Shown here: piece by piece, positions 34,754 through 46,501 of the stretch
Layout of the letters: every line of letters begins with the position of its first letter
Position numbering within the stretch: the first letter of the stretch is position 1
Source of the DNA: Pseudovirgaria hyperparasitica
Taxonomy: Eukaryota > Ascomycota > Dothideomycetes > Acrospermales > Acrospermaceae
Direction: 5' to 3'
Assembly: GCF_010093815.1 (NCBI RefSeq)
Contig: NW_022985558.1
Coordinates: forward strand, 1,399,854 to 1,463,853
Length of the DNA stretch: 64,000 bases
Program-made: the position numbers and the translations under genes
The notes under the pieces: generated by a model
The model's database searches: none
What the model was told of the DNA's origin: nothing
Seen by the model: the letters and a program-made list of their open reading frames with translations, nothing else

Positions 34754-36481
34754 CTACAGCTTTGCCTTGGGCGCGCCGTCTTCCGTCTTCGCCTGCTCTT
34801 TCAATACCCGTCGCAGAATCTTCCCGCTCACACTCTTTGGGATCTCGTCTGTGAACCGGATACCACCCCTGAGCTTCTTGTGACTTGCCACTTTGCCGGC
34901 CAGCCAGTTGCTAATCTCGTCTGCCGTGCTCTTATCCGCGCTCACTCCCTTCTTCAACACGATGTATGCTCTGGGAAGCTCAGTGGCCTGCTCCTCGCTG
35001 TAGATTCCAAGCACGGCAACGTCGTCAATCTTCGCATGCCCGGCGAGATAGCCCTCGAGCTCGGCGGGTGGCACCTGGAACCCCTTGTATTTGATCAGCT
35101 CCTTCACGCGGTCGGTGATGAAGAAGTTGCCGTCCTTGTCCTGGTACCCAACATCTCCAGTTCGGAACCAACCGTCTTCGGTTAGACAGTCGCGAGTGCC
35201 CTTCTCGTTATTCAAATATCCCATAAAGATGTTCGGGCCTTTCATCCACAGTTCGCCAACTTGACCCGCCTCGACCTCCTTCTCGTCCTCGCCGACGTAT
35301 TTGGCCGAAAGGTTGGGAAGCAGCTTGCCGACGGAGCCCCAGGGATTGTTCCATGCCTCCCAGGCTTGCAAGTGTGTGGTTGGGCTGGTCTCGGATAGGC
35401 CATAGCCTTGCTTGACACGGACACCGAGGCGCTCATGGATTGCAAGGATGATGTCCTTGGTCAGGGGGGCCGCGCCGGAATTCAGCATGCGTAGAGACGA
35501 CAGGTCGTACTTTGAAACGATTTCATGCTTTGCAAGCAGCAGGATGACGGGCGGTACGGCATAAACAAACGTAATCTTGAATTCCTGGATGAACCGGCAG
35601 AAGTCGGGCAGGTCGAACTTCGGCATGACATAGAGCTGGATGCCACGATAGATGGCATGGTGGATGAGGCAGGTCAAGCCGTATATATGGAAAAAGGGAA
35701 GAAATCCTAGGATTTTGTCTCCCTCGCCATTAGGTCCATTGTTCCATGCCAGGTTGCCCTCGAGTGTAGCCCCTTGGAGAGAGTTTGCGACGATATTCCG
35801 GTGGCTCAGCATAACGCCCTTGGGCAGACCGGTGGTGCCAGACGAATAGACCAAGAATGCCAGATCGGTCGACTTCTTCTTCACTCGTCGGTACCTGGTT
35901 GCTCCGCTGATATTTCGAATGCTTGTAAAGTGCTTCACTCTAGCCTGGGGATCCTTCTGGTCGCCAATCACTGCTATGCGATCCTCGCTCACGCCAGCAA
36001 TCTTAGCCGCTTTCCGGGCATGCTCGAGCATTGGCATCTGGGTGATGATGACACTGGCTCCAGAGTCTTTCAGCTGGAATGCGAGCTCTTCAGGCGAGTA
36101 TCCTGGGTTGGCGGGCGAAATGATACCGCCAGCCCATTGTGTACCCCATATTATTGCCGGCGTGTCGATACAATTGGGTGTGTACAGACACACAACGTCG
36201 TTCTTCTGGAAATCCCACACTGCCTTCAGACCTTTGCCGAAGTCGATTGCGGTATCCTTGACTTGCTTGAAAGTGTAGCTACGGGACGTGTAAGGGTCGA
36301 TATAGATGACTATACGAGACAATGGTCAGTAAAGGGAAGAATAGACGTGTAAGCGCTGGTATTGCGTCCATCACCTACCCTTGTCCTCTGGATAGGGGAT
36401 CCTGTGCTCCCCTTCAAAGAGAAAGCCCCAGATATCAACATCTGGGATGTCTACGTCTGGATAAACTGAGCTGGTCGGCAT
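34754..36481 (-). CDS. 4-coumarate-CoA-ligase-like acyl-CoA synthetase
   Basis: ANL-family ligase of 552 aa that activates a carboxylic acid to the CoA thioester via an acyl-adenylate. Exons 36481-36379 and 36309-34754 (69-bp intron). Motifs: P-loop-like VYSSGTTGLPKGVM, GYGLSETSP, GWFRTGDVGYQDKDGN, DRVKELIKYKGFQVPPAELE and the C-terminal catalytic Lys in SVSGKILRR. The last three residues are AKL, a peroxisomal targeting signal type 1, so peroxisomal location is likely. Fungal homologues act on fatty acids, phenylpropanoids or secondary-metabolite precursors; substrate not determinable here. The gene is divergent from a thioesterase-like gene 550 bp away. Confidence 0.94.
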
Positions 36482-37031
36482 ACTGGTTAGAAGTACACAG
36501 CCGTCTTGCTAATCAATTGCAACGACAAGAGAACAGGCCCTGTGTATTCAGGGAATTCGAGGATCCAGCTCCGTTCAGGTCGTCAGTATTCGTAATAGAA
36601 CATGAAAGTCATATCGTGTTGTCGGTGTCGGAAGACACCCCAGTCCAAGGGTCCACAGTCTATCATGATGGGCGGGCGAGCAACCGGCTAATGGCTAAGA
36701 GTGGCCGCGTAACAGAGAACGCTGTTGCTGATTCGGTCATGGGCGTCTTCTCCCCCCAAGACCAGCGGCTGTCGTCGGCAATCCATCAGCGTCTTGATCT
36801 TCGGCGCACGGTGTCGGGCGTGCTGCGTGTCTTGTGTGAAGTGCCGAGGCAGGCATGCATGCGCCTGGGGTTCGGCCGAGGCCCGCGAACGATGACGCCA
36901 AGCGTCAACATACACTTCGCGGTACCTAGGTAAGGTATTCACTTTCCAACCGCGGGTCTGGTGATGATGATGATGGTGCTGCTCTAGACAAGAAATTGAC
37001 ATACAGACCTGCTCCCGGGCACCATCGAAAC
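36482..37031. promoter_or_regulatory. Shared divergent promoter region
   Basis: 550 bp between the start codons of the CoA ligase (minus) and the thioesterase (plus). No gene is supported; the arrangement would allow joint control of both genes. Confidence 0.5.
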
Positions 37032-38078
37032 ATGCCCTCCTTCGCCGACGCAACGGCCATCGTCAGCAAAGGCACGCACCAGTACGAAGGTCACTTCCAC
37101 GAAGACTGGTGCATCGGCTCAGGTATACACACCCTTTAAACACCAAACCACTATCGCGGCTCTCAGGACTCACCTACTACAGTCCCTCACGGCGGCTATG
37201 TAACCTCTGCCATCCAACGTGTGGCCCGCCTACACTTCTCCACGACCCTGTCCGCCCAGAACCAACCTGACCTCCTCTCCCTCCACCTTGAATTCGTCCG
37301 CCGCACAAGCATCGGCCCGGTATCCTTCACAGTCACAGACATCAAGCTTGGCCGCGCAACATCCCTCGTCCAGATCTCCCTGACGCAACACGCCCGCGAG
37401 GAAGTCCTCGGTTTCATCACCCACACAAACCTCGCCTCCGAATCCGGCGTCAGCTTCGCCACAAACCACACCCTGACTCCTCCCTCGCCGCCCGCAGACC
37501 TCCTTGCGCTGACCAAATGCGTCAACGACGGCGTGCGCAGCAAGACGGACGACGCACAGTGGCACTGCGAGGATCAGAACTGGGCATATGACGCCTACAC
37601 ACAGTTCCCTGAATTTCGCAAAGCTGCGACAAAGATATATTGGTTCCATCCGCGGCACGGGCAGGCGCATCCCAGCATTGCAGACGAGTGGATTCAATTC
37701 CGCTCCGGCGAGAAGTGGACAAACGATACGCTGGGCTACGTGTGCGATATGTTCCCGCAGCTCATCGAGCAGTATCGCACAAGCGACAATCTATCCCCTG
37801 CCACACGAGAATATTTCAAGGGGAAGAGCTTTTGGTTTCCGACGGTGCTACTGAATATAGACATTAAAAAGGGGTTGCCAGAGGGAGGGGTGGAGTGGTT
37901 GTTCACCCGGGTAAGGGCCAAAGCGATCAAGAATGGGAGATATGATCTCGAGGTCATTGTCATGGATCCTGCTGGCGATATCGTGGCGTTAAGCCATCAT
38001 ATCGTGATGATCCTAAGTGCGGAGAGAAATATGAAGGCGAGGCGGAAACCAGATGAGAAGGAGGAGAGTAAGCTATAG
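37032..38078 (+). CDS. Acyl-CoA thioesterase-like (hot-dog) protein
   Basis: Protein of 328 aa, exons 37032-37122 and 37183-38078 (60-bp intron; junction reads CIGS|VPHGGYVTSAI). The N-terminal half carries the thioesterase signature with GGY preceding the hot-dog helix, and HLEFVRRTSIGPVSFTVTD fits the substrate-channel strand. The second half (WLFTRVRAKAIKNGRYDLEV) resembles the second hot-dog repeat, and DPAGDIVALSHHIVMIL is a typical fungal ending. This matches the thioesterase-like superfamily (TesB-related, double hot-dog). Expected reaction: hydrolysis of acyl-CoA, giving free acid and CoA. The C-terminus ends SKL, the canonical peroxisomal PTS1, so it should share the organelle with the divergent CoA ligase. 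Confidence 0.9.
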
Positions 38079-39033
38079 ACGGAGATTAGATACGATACCT
38101 AGTGTGATGATATATGTCCGTGCCCTACTGTTGCTTGCTTGCTACATGGCCGCTTTCTCGATGCATTGCGATGTGATTTATATGCTGTCCAATCGTATCA
38201 ATTGCTAGCCACATGCTACTAATAAGCCGAAAGGAGAGAAGGCTTCCGTAGACAGTAGAAGTCCCAACAATCTCGCTTTGTAACCAGTAGTGCGAGAGCG
38301 CGGTAGTTGATTGATATGCATGAAGTAGACACCCATTGCGCGATAGGCAAGATTTGGTCGAGCAGTATTACATCTCTTACCTCAGTGGAACATCGTCGAC
38401 ACGTATTGCATGAGTCATCCGAGCGGAAGAAACAGTAGACTTGACGTCCGTACACACTGGTGACAGGAAGAGATATATGCATGCAAGCTACGTCATCACT
38501 ACCATACAAATCCTCAGTATACCCTTTGCTGCCATGCATCATCACCAAACTTCCTCTATCGCCAAGCCACATTCTCGTTGCGCGCTCATATCAGTAAAGC
38601 ACACCACCCCCTCAAGAATTTCACAGCGGTGCAAAAGCCCGCCGTGCGTGTACGCAAATACATTCCATTACTCAAGATGCTATGCAATTGTGCGGAAAGG
38701 TTATGACGATATGTCCTCGCCGTTAGATTTTGGAACAGTTGGAAAACAATATCTACGCGATTATGAAAATGCGCAGCTCGATGCGCCGTTATGTTGAGTT
38801 GAAGGTGGCATGATCTGGATCCGAATTGACTTTTATCCTGTCATCGGAAGGAGACAGTGATTCTTTTGTATCTACGTCCTTGACCAACGCATTGATCTCG
38901 AAAAGATTGGCATGGCCGCCGGTAATGTAGAGAGCGTTGTTTTAGCATAAATGAGATGGTGCCAGATTAGAATGTAGTAGGCTTTTGATTATTAGGGTGA
39001 ATATTCGAACCGAGGTCAATCCGAGTGTTGTTT
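38079..39033. other. Intergenic, nothing recognised
   Basis: About 950 bp between the thioesterase and the 3' end of the disordered-protein gene. Frames are short and not protein-like. Confidence 0.5.
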
Positions 39034-42000
39034 TCATGCGTCCTGAGGCCAGAGGTCTTTTAAGTCCCGCTCGTGCTTCCGGTCCGGATTTAGAAACCGA
39101 CTCTTGCGTTGAGCCACGTCAGACCAGTCTTCCTCTTCAATATCCTCGTGCCGTGTGTTGCGTTTGAAGGCATTCAGAAAGGCCTTGCCTCGCCCTGGCT
39201 TTTGCCTAGTATGAATGTCTGAACTTGCTGGACCAGGTTGCTGGTGTTGCAATTGATGATTACTGAGTTGTCCAGACATCACTGAAGCGCCTTCGTTCAC
39301 GCATGTGTTCACGGGTCGGTATCTGCTGGCCATACCAACCGTGCTACGCTCAGAAGGCGCAATGGAAGGGGTGTAATTTGGATTTGCACCACTCATGAGG
39401 GTGCTCTGTCGTGAAGAGGGTACGTTCAAGCCAAGATTGAATGTGGACGGTGGGCGGACCATGCTCTGCGTGCGGGCACTTGGTTCAAGACCAAATGTAG
39501 ACTGCGGTCGTCCTACCATTGTACTCGTCCGATTCGAGATTGAGGGTGCCATAGACATAGGTCTTCCGGCAACGCTTGGAGCATATGTACTACTAGGATT
39601 CAGGTAGCCGTTCTGCATTCCGTTTGGCCCAGACATGGGTGTCATGGGTTGGTTCATGCCATTCATGCCTCCCATCGCCATCATCTGTTGTGTCATTGCA
39701 AACATCTGCTGCTGCTGCATGGCCATATGCTGAAAGAAAGCCTGGGGATTCCACTGAAACGATGGATCCATGTTTCCACCCGGCCCCTGCATACCCATCA
39801 TGCCGTTCATGTCCATACCGTTGCCTAGATTTTGCATATTTTGAGACACCTGAAAGTTGGGCATCGATTGGTTAGACTGCATCATGGGACCAAAGCCATT
39901 TCGAGCATTCGGACTGCCACGACGCATAGCTTTTGAACGTTCTTCGTTGGCGATAACATTGATCAGTGTGGTAGATCGTTGCTGTTCGCCAGCCATGGAG
40001 CCACCGTAGACGGAAGCAGGAGCGTGATTATTCAATGCGAAAGATTCCCGATTTGATGGCTGAACGAGTCCATCGCCGAAGTAATTTGGCGCTTCCCGGG
40101 GCAGACCACGGGCAAAAGGAGGTATTTTTCCAGGTCCGGGCATCATTGAAGCACGCGGATTTCCGGCAGACACCGGGCGATCAGACGGTACAACGACTGG
40201 TGTACCTGCTCCATACATTTTAGTGGGAGGTCGAGTTTTGCTCGGAAAGCCATGAGCCATCAGAATGCCAAGAGGGGTGTCCTCGTCTGGTGACTCTTCA
40301 CCGCTGGCACCACTTGACGAGCTCTTCCCACTGATCCCGTTCCTGGTCGGAGTAGTACCATCAAGCGCGCCAAGTGTGTCAGCCAACTCGTCTGAAAACT
40401 CGTCACCAATCGTGACAGTTGGAACGCTGTCACTCTTGACTGCCGTTGGATGCTCGGCAATCATTGACGGGGCTTGCATCGGCTTCTCCCCAGTCATTTT
40501 GGACATGCGTTGTCGGTAGACGGACATTGCGGCCTCTTGCTTCCGTCTTTGTTTCGCAATTTCTCTCTGACGCTCCGCCTCATCTTCTTCGTCGTAGTTG
40601 TAATCCTCCTCGGTATCTGATTCGCTATGTACGCTAGGGGCCCGCATCTCTTGCTGGCGACGGTAGCTGTTGTATTGAGCCTGATTCATGACCTTGTTGG
40701 CTGGTGGTCGTTCAGCAAAGGACATTGCTGCGGCCGCAGATGCAGCAAGATCATCATCGTCGGCATCTCGCCGGGATGTTGCGCGTGGCGTGGCGTCGCT
40801 AGCGACGGATTCATCCCCGTCGCTAAAAGCAGTGTTGCGCACAGGTACTGGTGCTCGTGTCAAAGTATGTTCCTCCTGAGAAGATATGGATGAAAACGAG
40901 TGCTTTGGTGAAAGCTCAGATGATGTGCTGTCTTTGCGCGTGTACGACGTTGGTAGGCTAAGATATGAGTTCTGTTGAGACGTGGAGAGCACTGGACGAT
41001 AGGGTGAGTCGGAGCGGTCGGAAGACGGCGAAATGGCCTCGGGAGGCATCCTAGGACTGTTCATATCTCTATGCGGAGGCACCGGTGGCGCTCGCTCTTC
41101 CACAGGGGAGTCAGTTAAGGAAGAGGATATCAAATTGTCTTGTGAAGACCAGGATCTGGGCGACAGATTGTTGTCTCGACGAATGGCGTTGATTTCAGCC
41201 GGATCAGGAGGAGCGTTTGGACGAGTAGAAGTGAAGACTCGTGGGGGAAGGGCCAAGACTGGCTCAGATTCCTGTTTGGATAATTGTCAGTGCCGGTCGT
41301 GTCATGAATCTGTTGAGGCTTCATCTTACGGTGCGTTGAGCAGGCCCTGGTGGTAAAGGCTTGTCTAGTGCAGGCCGAGGACTGCTTAGTCCTTCAAACA
41401 GATTGTCGAAGCCACTTCCAAATTCCGAAGTATCCTGCTCTATTCTGTAATCAATCTTGGGTGGTTGTGCAGTGCTAGCGTAGCTAGTCGTCGTCATGGA
41501 TCTCTCCCTGAATTGTGGATTCGGAAGAGGTATGTTGTGAGGCAGAGGAGGCGGCGAAGGCTTTGCTGCGTTGATTGAATCTAGCTTTGAGCTCTTGCCC
41601 CCAAATGTGAAGGTGCGGCCAGCTCCACGAAGCGAAAACGTGCGCGAATCGGAAATCTTGGTAGGAGCAAAGATATTGTCCGAGTTTTCTTTGTCTGACG
41701 ATGAAGGAAGCGTGGAAGATGAGCTGAAACGTGCTGAAGAGGAAGAATTGTCGTAGAGAGAACTGTTGCACGGTTAGCGCTGTGGCTCAAGCTAACAATT
41801 GTATGAAGGTAAGCATTAAGAGGACTTGGGTATACTAACCTATTCCGAGCACGAATATCTTCTTCAGCCTCTACTGATCCTTGACGGGGCTTGGTACCAA
41901 AGAAACCAGACCGGCTCCTTCTTTCCTTCTCAGCTGCTTGGAGCTGTTTCTTGTTCTCCACTTCTACTTGGCTCATAACCCTGAATCCGTCGGAGGTTGG

Positions 42001-42075
42001 GCGTTGTACTTCGTCAAGGACATTTCCAGAAGATTTGCGACGTGGAAAGACCTTGTTCGAAAAGTTTAGCGGCAT
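39034..42075 (-). CDS. Large disordered protein, uncharacterised
   Basis: Protein of 968 aa, exons 42075-41840, 41762-41330 and 41271-39034 (introns 77 and 58 bp, all phases consistent). The start MPLNFSNKVFPRRKSSGN is chosen over an upstream Met because it opens a basic motif. I do not know its function. It is Ser/Pro-rich and largely disordered. It holds a short predicted coiled segment (EAERQREIAKQRRKQEAAMS), a proline patch (PPPLPHNIPLP), a Met/Gln/Gly-rich prion-like stretch at about 39620-39860 (QMFAMTQQMMAMGGMNGMN) and a basic C-terminal motif (GRGKAFLNAFKRN) followed by an acidic-aromatic EEEDWSDV. No catalytic domain or membrane segment is visible. Low-complexity Met-Gln runs suggest a scaffold or RNA/membrane-associated factor, which is inference only. 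Confidence 0.85.
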
Positions 42076-45000
42076 GGGGAAGGCGATTACCGCATGCGAA
42101 GCTCTCCACAACGATGAACACTCCTGAAGACTCCGCTGTCCAATTTATAGACACGGGAAATGAGCTATCACAAAGGACAAGCTCAAGAGTATGTACAAAG
42201 GAGTGTCGCTGGCGTATCGGATGTTGAAATGATGTATAGCAGGACAGTAATGCAGAAATCGATGTTGGGAGCGTGTAACGAGCGGAGCCGAGGGTAATGA
42301 CAAGGTAGTCTACAACACGCGGATGTCTCGTTAGTGATGGTGTCGATTTAGTTTGTGTTCTTGTGTGACGAGTGAGGTACGCGTGGAGAGATTCCAATGC
42401 CGGACAGGGAGTACTGGAGCCAGCAAAACGAAAGGTGATTGTTGAGAACGGAAAGGGTGAGATGACGTGCGGACATGGAAGGAAGCTCAGTGCTCGAGCC
42501 GGCGATACGGTAGAGAGCGACAGTCGTGCAAGGGTGTTGGTAGGAGTAGAGGGACTGGTCGAAGTTGAGAGAATGGATGGAGTATGGAAGTGTGAAGTGA
42601 ACAGGAGGCTGATCGGAGAAATCGAGGTGATGTAGGCGGAGAGGCAGGAAACCTAGCGACTTACCGTGTGGCGGCGGAAAATAGGCCGACACCACAAAGC
42701 TGACTGGCTGGAGTCGATGGAAACGAGAGACTTAATTAGTAGGAGAAGACTCAAAGGCAAGGAACAACAAAAGCACGATGATGCTACGAGGTCGAAGAGA
42801 GAGGATTGGTGATGAAGCAGACAGCAGGGGCGCGGCAATTAGGGAAGCTTGGAAGGTTTCTTCTCCTCATCGATGTCTCCAGACTCCAACTAATAATGAT
42901 TAGTACTCTATCGACTAATGGACTCAACTTAACACCCTCTCCTACCCTACTTTGCCCTAATTACCTTGCCCGACTAAAACTTACTACCTAAGGACTTTCA
43001 AGGTTGCTGAGGATGAATGGCGCTGTGTCCGTCTGTCTGTCCCTGTATTCCGTTCTCTCTTCACACGCTCTGCTGAACACCACAGCCTCTACTTCTCGCC
43101 AGGCAATATAATACAACCTTCACGGCACATCCACATCCACCCCCCTCCCTCACATCCACACTTCCTCACATCTACATCCGCACATCCACATGCGTCCACC
43201 TCAAGCTCCTGACAGCCAGTGTGCATCCCCCGGCTTTGTTGCCTTCCTGACACGTCTTTCTTGACACTGCACCTGTTGCTTTGCTCCCGTAGTTCACCGC
43301 ACATCTTTCACCACGAACAGAAGAAGATCATAGTCTTCTGAACTTTGCATTTTCTCGTGTCCCTGAGGCCCCTGACTCTGACCTAACACAGGCTTGTCCC
43401 GAAAGAGTCCCCCTGCGGTCGGTGTGACCCTATTACAGCCTCAAAGCCAAATTTAGCTTGTAACAGCCGTAAACCTCGCCCACCACCCACCCACCTTCGC
43501 TGTTCCCAGTGAGTTTCAGAGTCTGAGCACGCAGGCTGTCTTTGCATAGTCTCAGACATGCGCGAGATTGCAATACATATCTCTTGAAGAGTTGAGGTTG
43601 CATTTGGCCTACAGCCGACGACAGGATGCGGAGAGATTTCTCACCCAGGCCAGAAAAGCCAAGCAGATTCGCGCTCGTCTGCTCCGCTAAACAATACTAT
43701 TATTATCCGGATTATCGAAGGAGGCTGAATCAGGACTGGTAATCTGGTAGAGACCAGCCAAACCTAAGCCCTTGCACGGCTGTGGCGGGGGTCCAATGGC
43801 TCTCGCACGGGCTGTCTCCTGCCTGCGCTTGGCATCTTCGGCTGCATCATCATCTCATCCCAAGCTCTGCTACTGCTAGCCACGGCGTTTCCTGTCAGGT
43901 CTTCATTATGACTGCGAACTCATCATGCTATACTCCTACCGGGAGTTTGCTTTACATTGCCAATTGATATGAGAGAGAGAAAGAGAGAGAGAGTGTGTGT
44001 GTGTGCGCGTGTTGCGCTGTGCCATGATGAGTCGGTCATCGATGATCGATGTGCTAAAAGGACCAAATTAAGGACATGGGCGGAGGTGGCGCTCTGCCGA
44101 GGAGCTCCGCCAATGTCATATAAATTGCGAAGTCAAGGACACTGCTCACGTCTATGATCATTCCCCGTTCCATTGCGCTCCGTGCCTAAAGTACGAGTTG
44201 TGGCAGAGCATCCTTCTAGATTATCAGCGCTGCATTTCATTTTACCTTGGCCATACACGGGTAGCGGGCCTTCTAGCGAAAGAGATGTCAGACCCCAGAT
44301 TCGGGGTTCTGGAATTAGTTACTCCACTAGGCAGCGGTATCCACTCAGGAATAGCAATTATCTGAGATATGTCGATACTGCTTACAGCCGCTGCCAAGTA
44401 TCAATACTCTGCCTTTAAAGGCCTTCCAGAGCAAGAAGTTCATTCATCGGTATCCAAGGCACTCGGTCGAATAGAGCAATGAAGAGTGTCGTCATGTCCA
44501 TTGCATCGCGACCTTGTGAGAGCTGTTGTCCAAAACCATCATTATTTCCACGGACTACATGCAATGGATCGAGAGCTCGAGAACGCATTATCATTGTCTA
44601 CTTTCGTTGTAACATTCACGACTAGCACTTGTAAGGGTTTTACCTGCCTAGAAACACAGTCTACGCTAGGTCAAGAGCCTCGATACTGTACGTGTGTAGC
44701 ATTGACACTGCTCCTGCATGCAATGGGCAGCTTACTTGGTAAAAATACCATCTCAGATATCTGGTTATTGATACCATATTTGAGACATGACGGACCCAAG
44801 TACTGCCTTTGACTTATTTCAAGATAGAGTAGGTCACACACGCTCTGGCGCGGGTAGAGAAGTATGACTGTTGAGACAACAATGTTTACACCTCAACCGA
44901 CGGCTCTCGAATTGAATCCTCATTGAGGATGTCCAGAGATTTCTTTTAGAGCGATTTTGATGCCTGAAGTGTCAGGCATTCACAAGTCACAAGTCGTCAT

Positions 45001-45134
45001 CAGTCAAACCCTCCGTTCGTTCGGGGAGCGAAAAGTAACGGGGACACCATAAATCCACCTAGATTGCTCCATGTTCTTCACTACCTGAATAATCTTCTAG
45101 CAAACAATTTCTCTATCCGAATTGTGTCTTCATC
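42076..45134. other. 3-kb intergenic region
   Basis: No supported gene. The first ~700 bp are probably the 5' leader and promoter of the disordered-protein gene on the minus strand; frames there are Ser/His/Leu-rich. A purine GA run passing into GT and CG dinucleotides lies at 43971-44010. Nothing recognisable was found at 43.0-45.1 kb. Confidence 0.5.
43971..44010. repeat. (GA)n/(GT)n compound microsatellite
   Basis: GAGAGAGAGAAAGAGAGAGA followed by GTGTGTGTGTGTGCGCGTG. Confidence 0.9.
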
Positions 45135-46501
45135 ATGTCTCCGCCACTGCAAGACGCTACCGAACGGTGCCCTTACAAAGCCGATACGGACGACAAGCAT
45201 CGTGCCGCGTACCCCCTCGAGGCGGTCGAAGACCTGTTGAACAACCTCAAAATTTCCGGCAGACAGGGCGCACATGTACTCGATCTCGGTGCTGGCACCG
45301 GTAAATTTACTGAAGAATTGTCAAGGCGCAACGAGAAGTTCAGTATTCTCGCTGTGGAACCACAGAAAGACATGCGATTGCAGCTTGAGGCAAAGAATCT
45401 TCCCAACGTCGAGGTCAAAGCCGGTCATTCGCACGGGATACCTGTACAAGAAAACGGTGTTTTCGATGCGGTCATTGCAGCTGAAGTAAGTCTTCATTGA
45501 CGTGTCTACTTTTACCCCAGTCTTGTGTTTCTCTTTGATGTCACAGGAAGCGCTTGGCTCAACCAGATCTTGCCCGGGACCCTCGTTTCCAATATTCATG
45601 CAGACAAGTACTATTTCGGTTACAATCGTAATCGCCACCTCTACTATCTGTCCCGTCGGCACAACATGTAGCGTCCGCCTTTTCCTGCAATGTCTCATCA
45701 GAAATCGATGCTCCTGCACGCCAGGTCCTATCATATCAATCATTTTCGCGCCATGGCTGTTCCCTCTACTGCATTAGAAAGAGATCACGTCCACTGTGAG
45801 TACTCTGTAGTCGAGCTGACATGCGTCTAGTCATTTCACTGGTATGCGGACTCGGAATCTCTAGACGAGATATGGCGTGTCCTCAAGCCCGGTGGGACTT
45901 TGGGTATGATCTGGAACATTGACGACTGTCCGTTGTAAATTCATGAGTAACTCACGTGTGTCTGACTCTTTTAAGACAATCAAACACGACGATATCACGT
46001 CCAGACCGAATGGGAAGGCAAGCTCCGTGACCTGACATGGACATTCGACGATGCCACCCCTCGTTTCCGCCACGAGAAGTGGCAAAAGGTGTTCGACTCG
46101 CAGCTCAATCTCTTGCCAGTGGCACTTGTGAAGAAGGGCAACTCCGAGTTCACGCTACCCATAGGCAAGGAGATGGAGAAGTGGGTGTGGACTTCTGAGT
46201 TATCCAAAGAGGATCTCTGGAATCGATACAGCACACTCAGCCAGGTTGCTGTTTTAGAAGGGGAGAACCTAACAGTAAGACATAACCTTGGCAGAGTCGC
46301 CCTGCCACCGACTTTCCGCTATACACTAACTTTAAGCAGAAATTCAAGGAGACGTTTGACGCAATCGTCGACGGCCCTGATGTCGAGAAGACGGAAGATG
46401 GTATGATACTAACACACGGCGTTACACCTATCGCCTGGACAACGAAGTTGCTCGATGGTGCACCGATAGACTCGTCGAAAGACATGGATACTGCAGCATA
46501 G
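45135..46501 (+). CDS. SAM-dependent methyltransferase (class I)
   Basis: Protein of 302 aa with a Rossmann methyltransferase fold. Exons 45135-45485, 45831-45927, 45976-46274 and 46340-46501. SAM-binding motif I is HVLDLGAGTGKFTEEL, motif II is ILAVEPQKDM, and post-I FDAVIAAE runs into SFHWYAD across intron 1; EIWRVLKPGGTLGMIWN is motif III. After intron 2 the text YHVQTEWEGKLRDLTW and RFRHEKWQKVF matches a common fungal class of small methyltransferases (Methyltransf_11/25 type). Introns 2 and 3 (48 and 65 bp) are ordinary although intron 2 has a weak GTCCGT donor. Intron 1 is 345 bp, unusually long here, and may contain an inserted segment. Acceptor substrate unknown. Confidence 0.87.

Noticed and set aside
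36322-36933. 203-codon plus frame
   Set aside because: Overlaps exon 1 and the intron of the CoA ligase and its promoter; no motif.
45502-45777. 91-codon frame inside methyltransferase intron 1
   Set aside because: No recognisable protein; treated as intron or insertion content rather than a gene.
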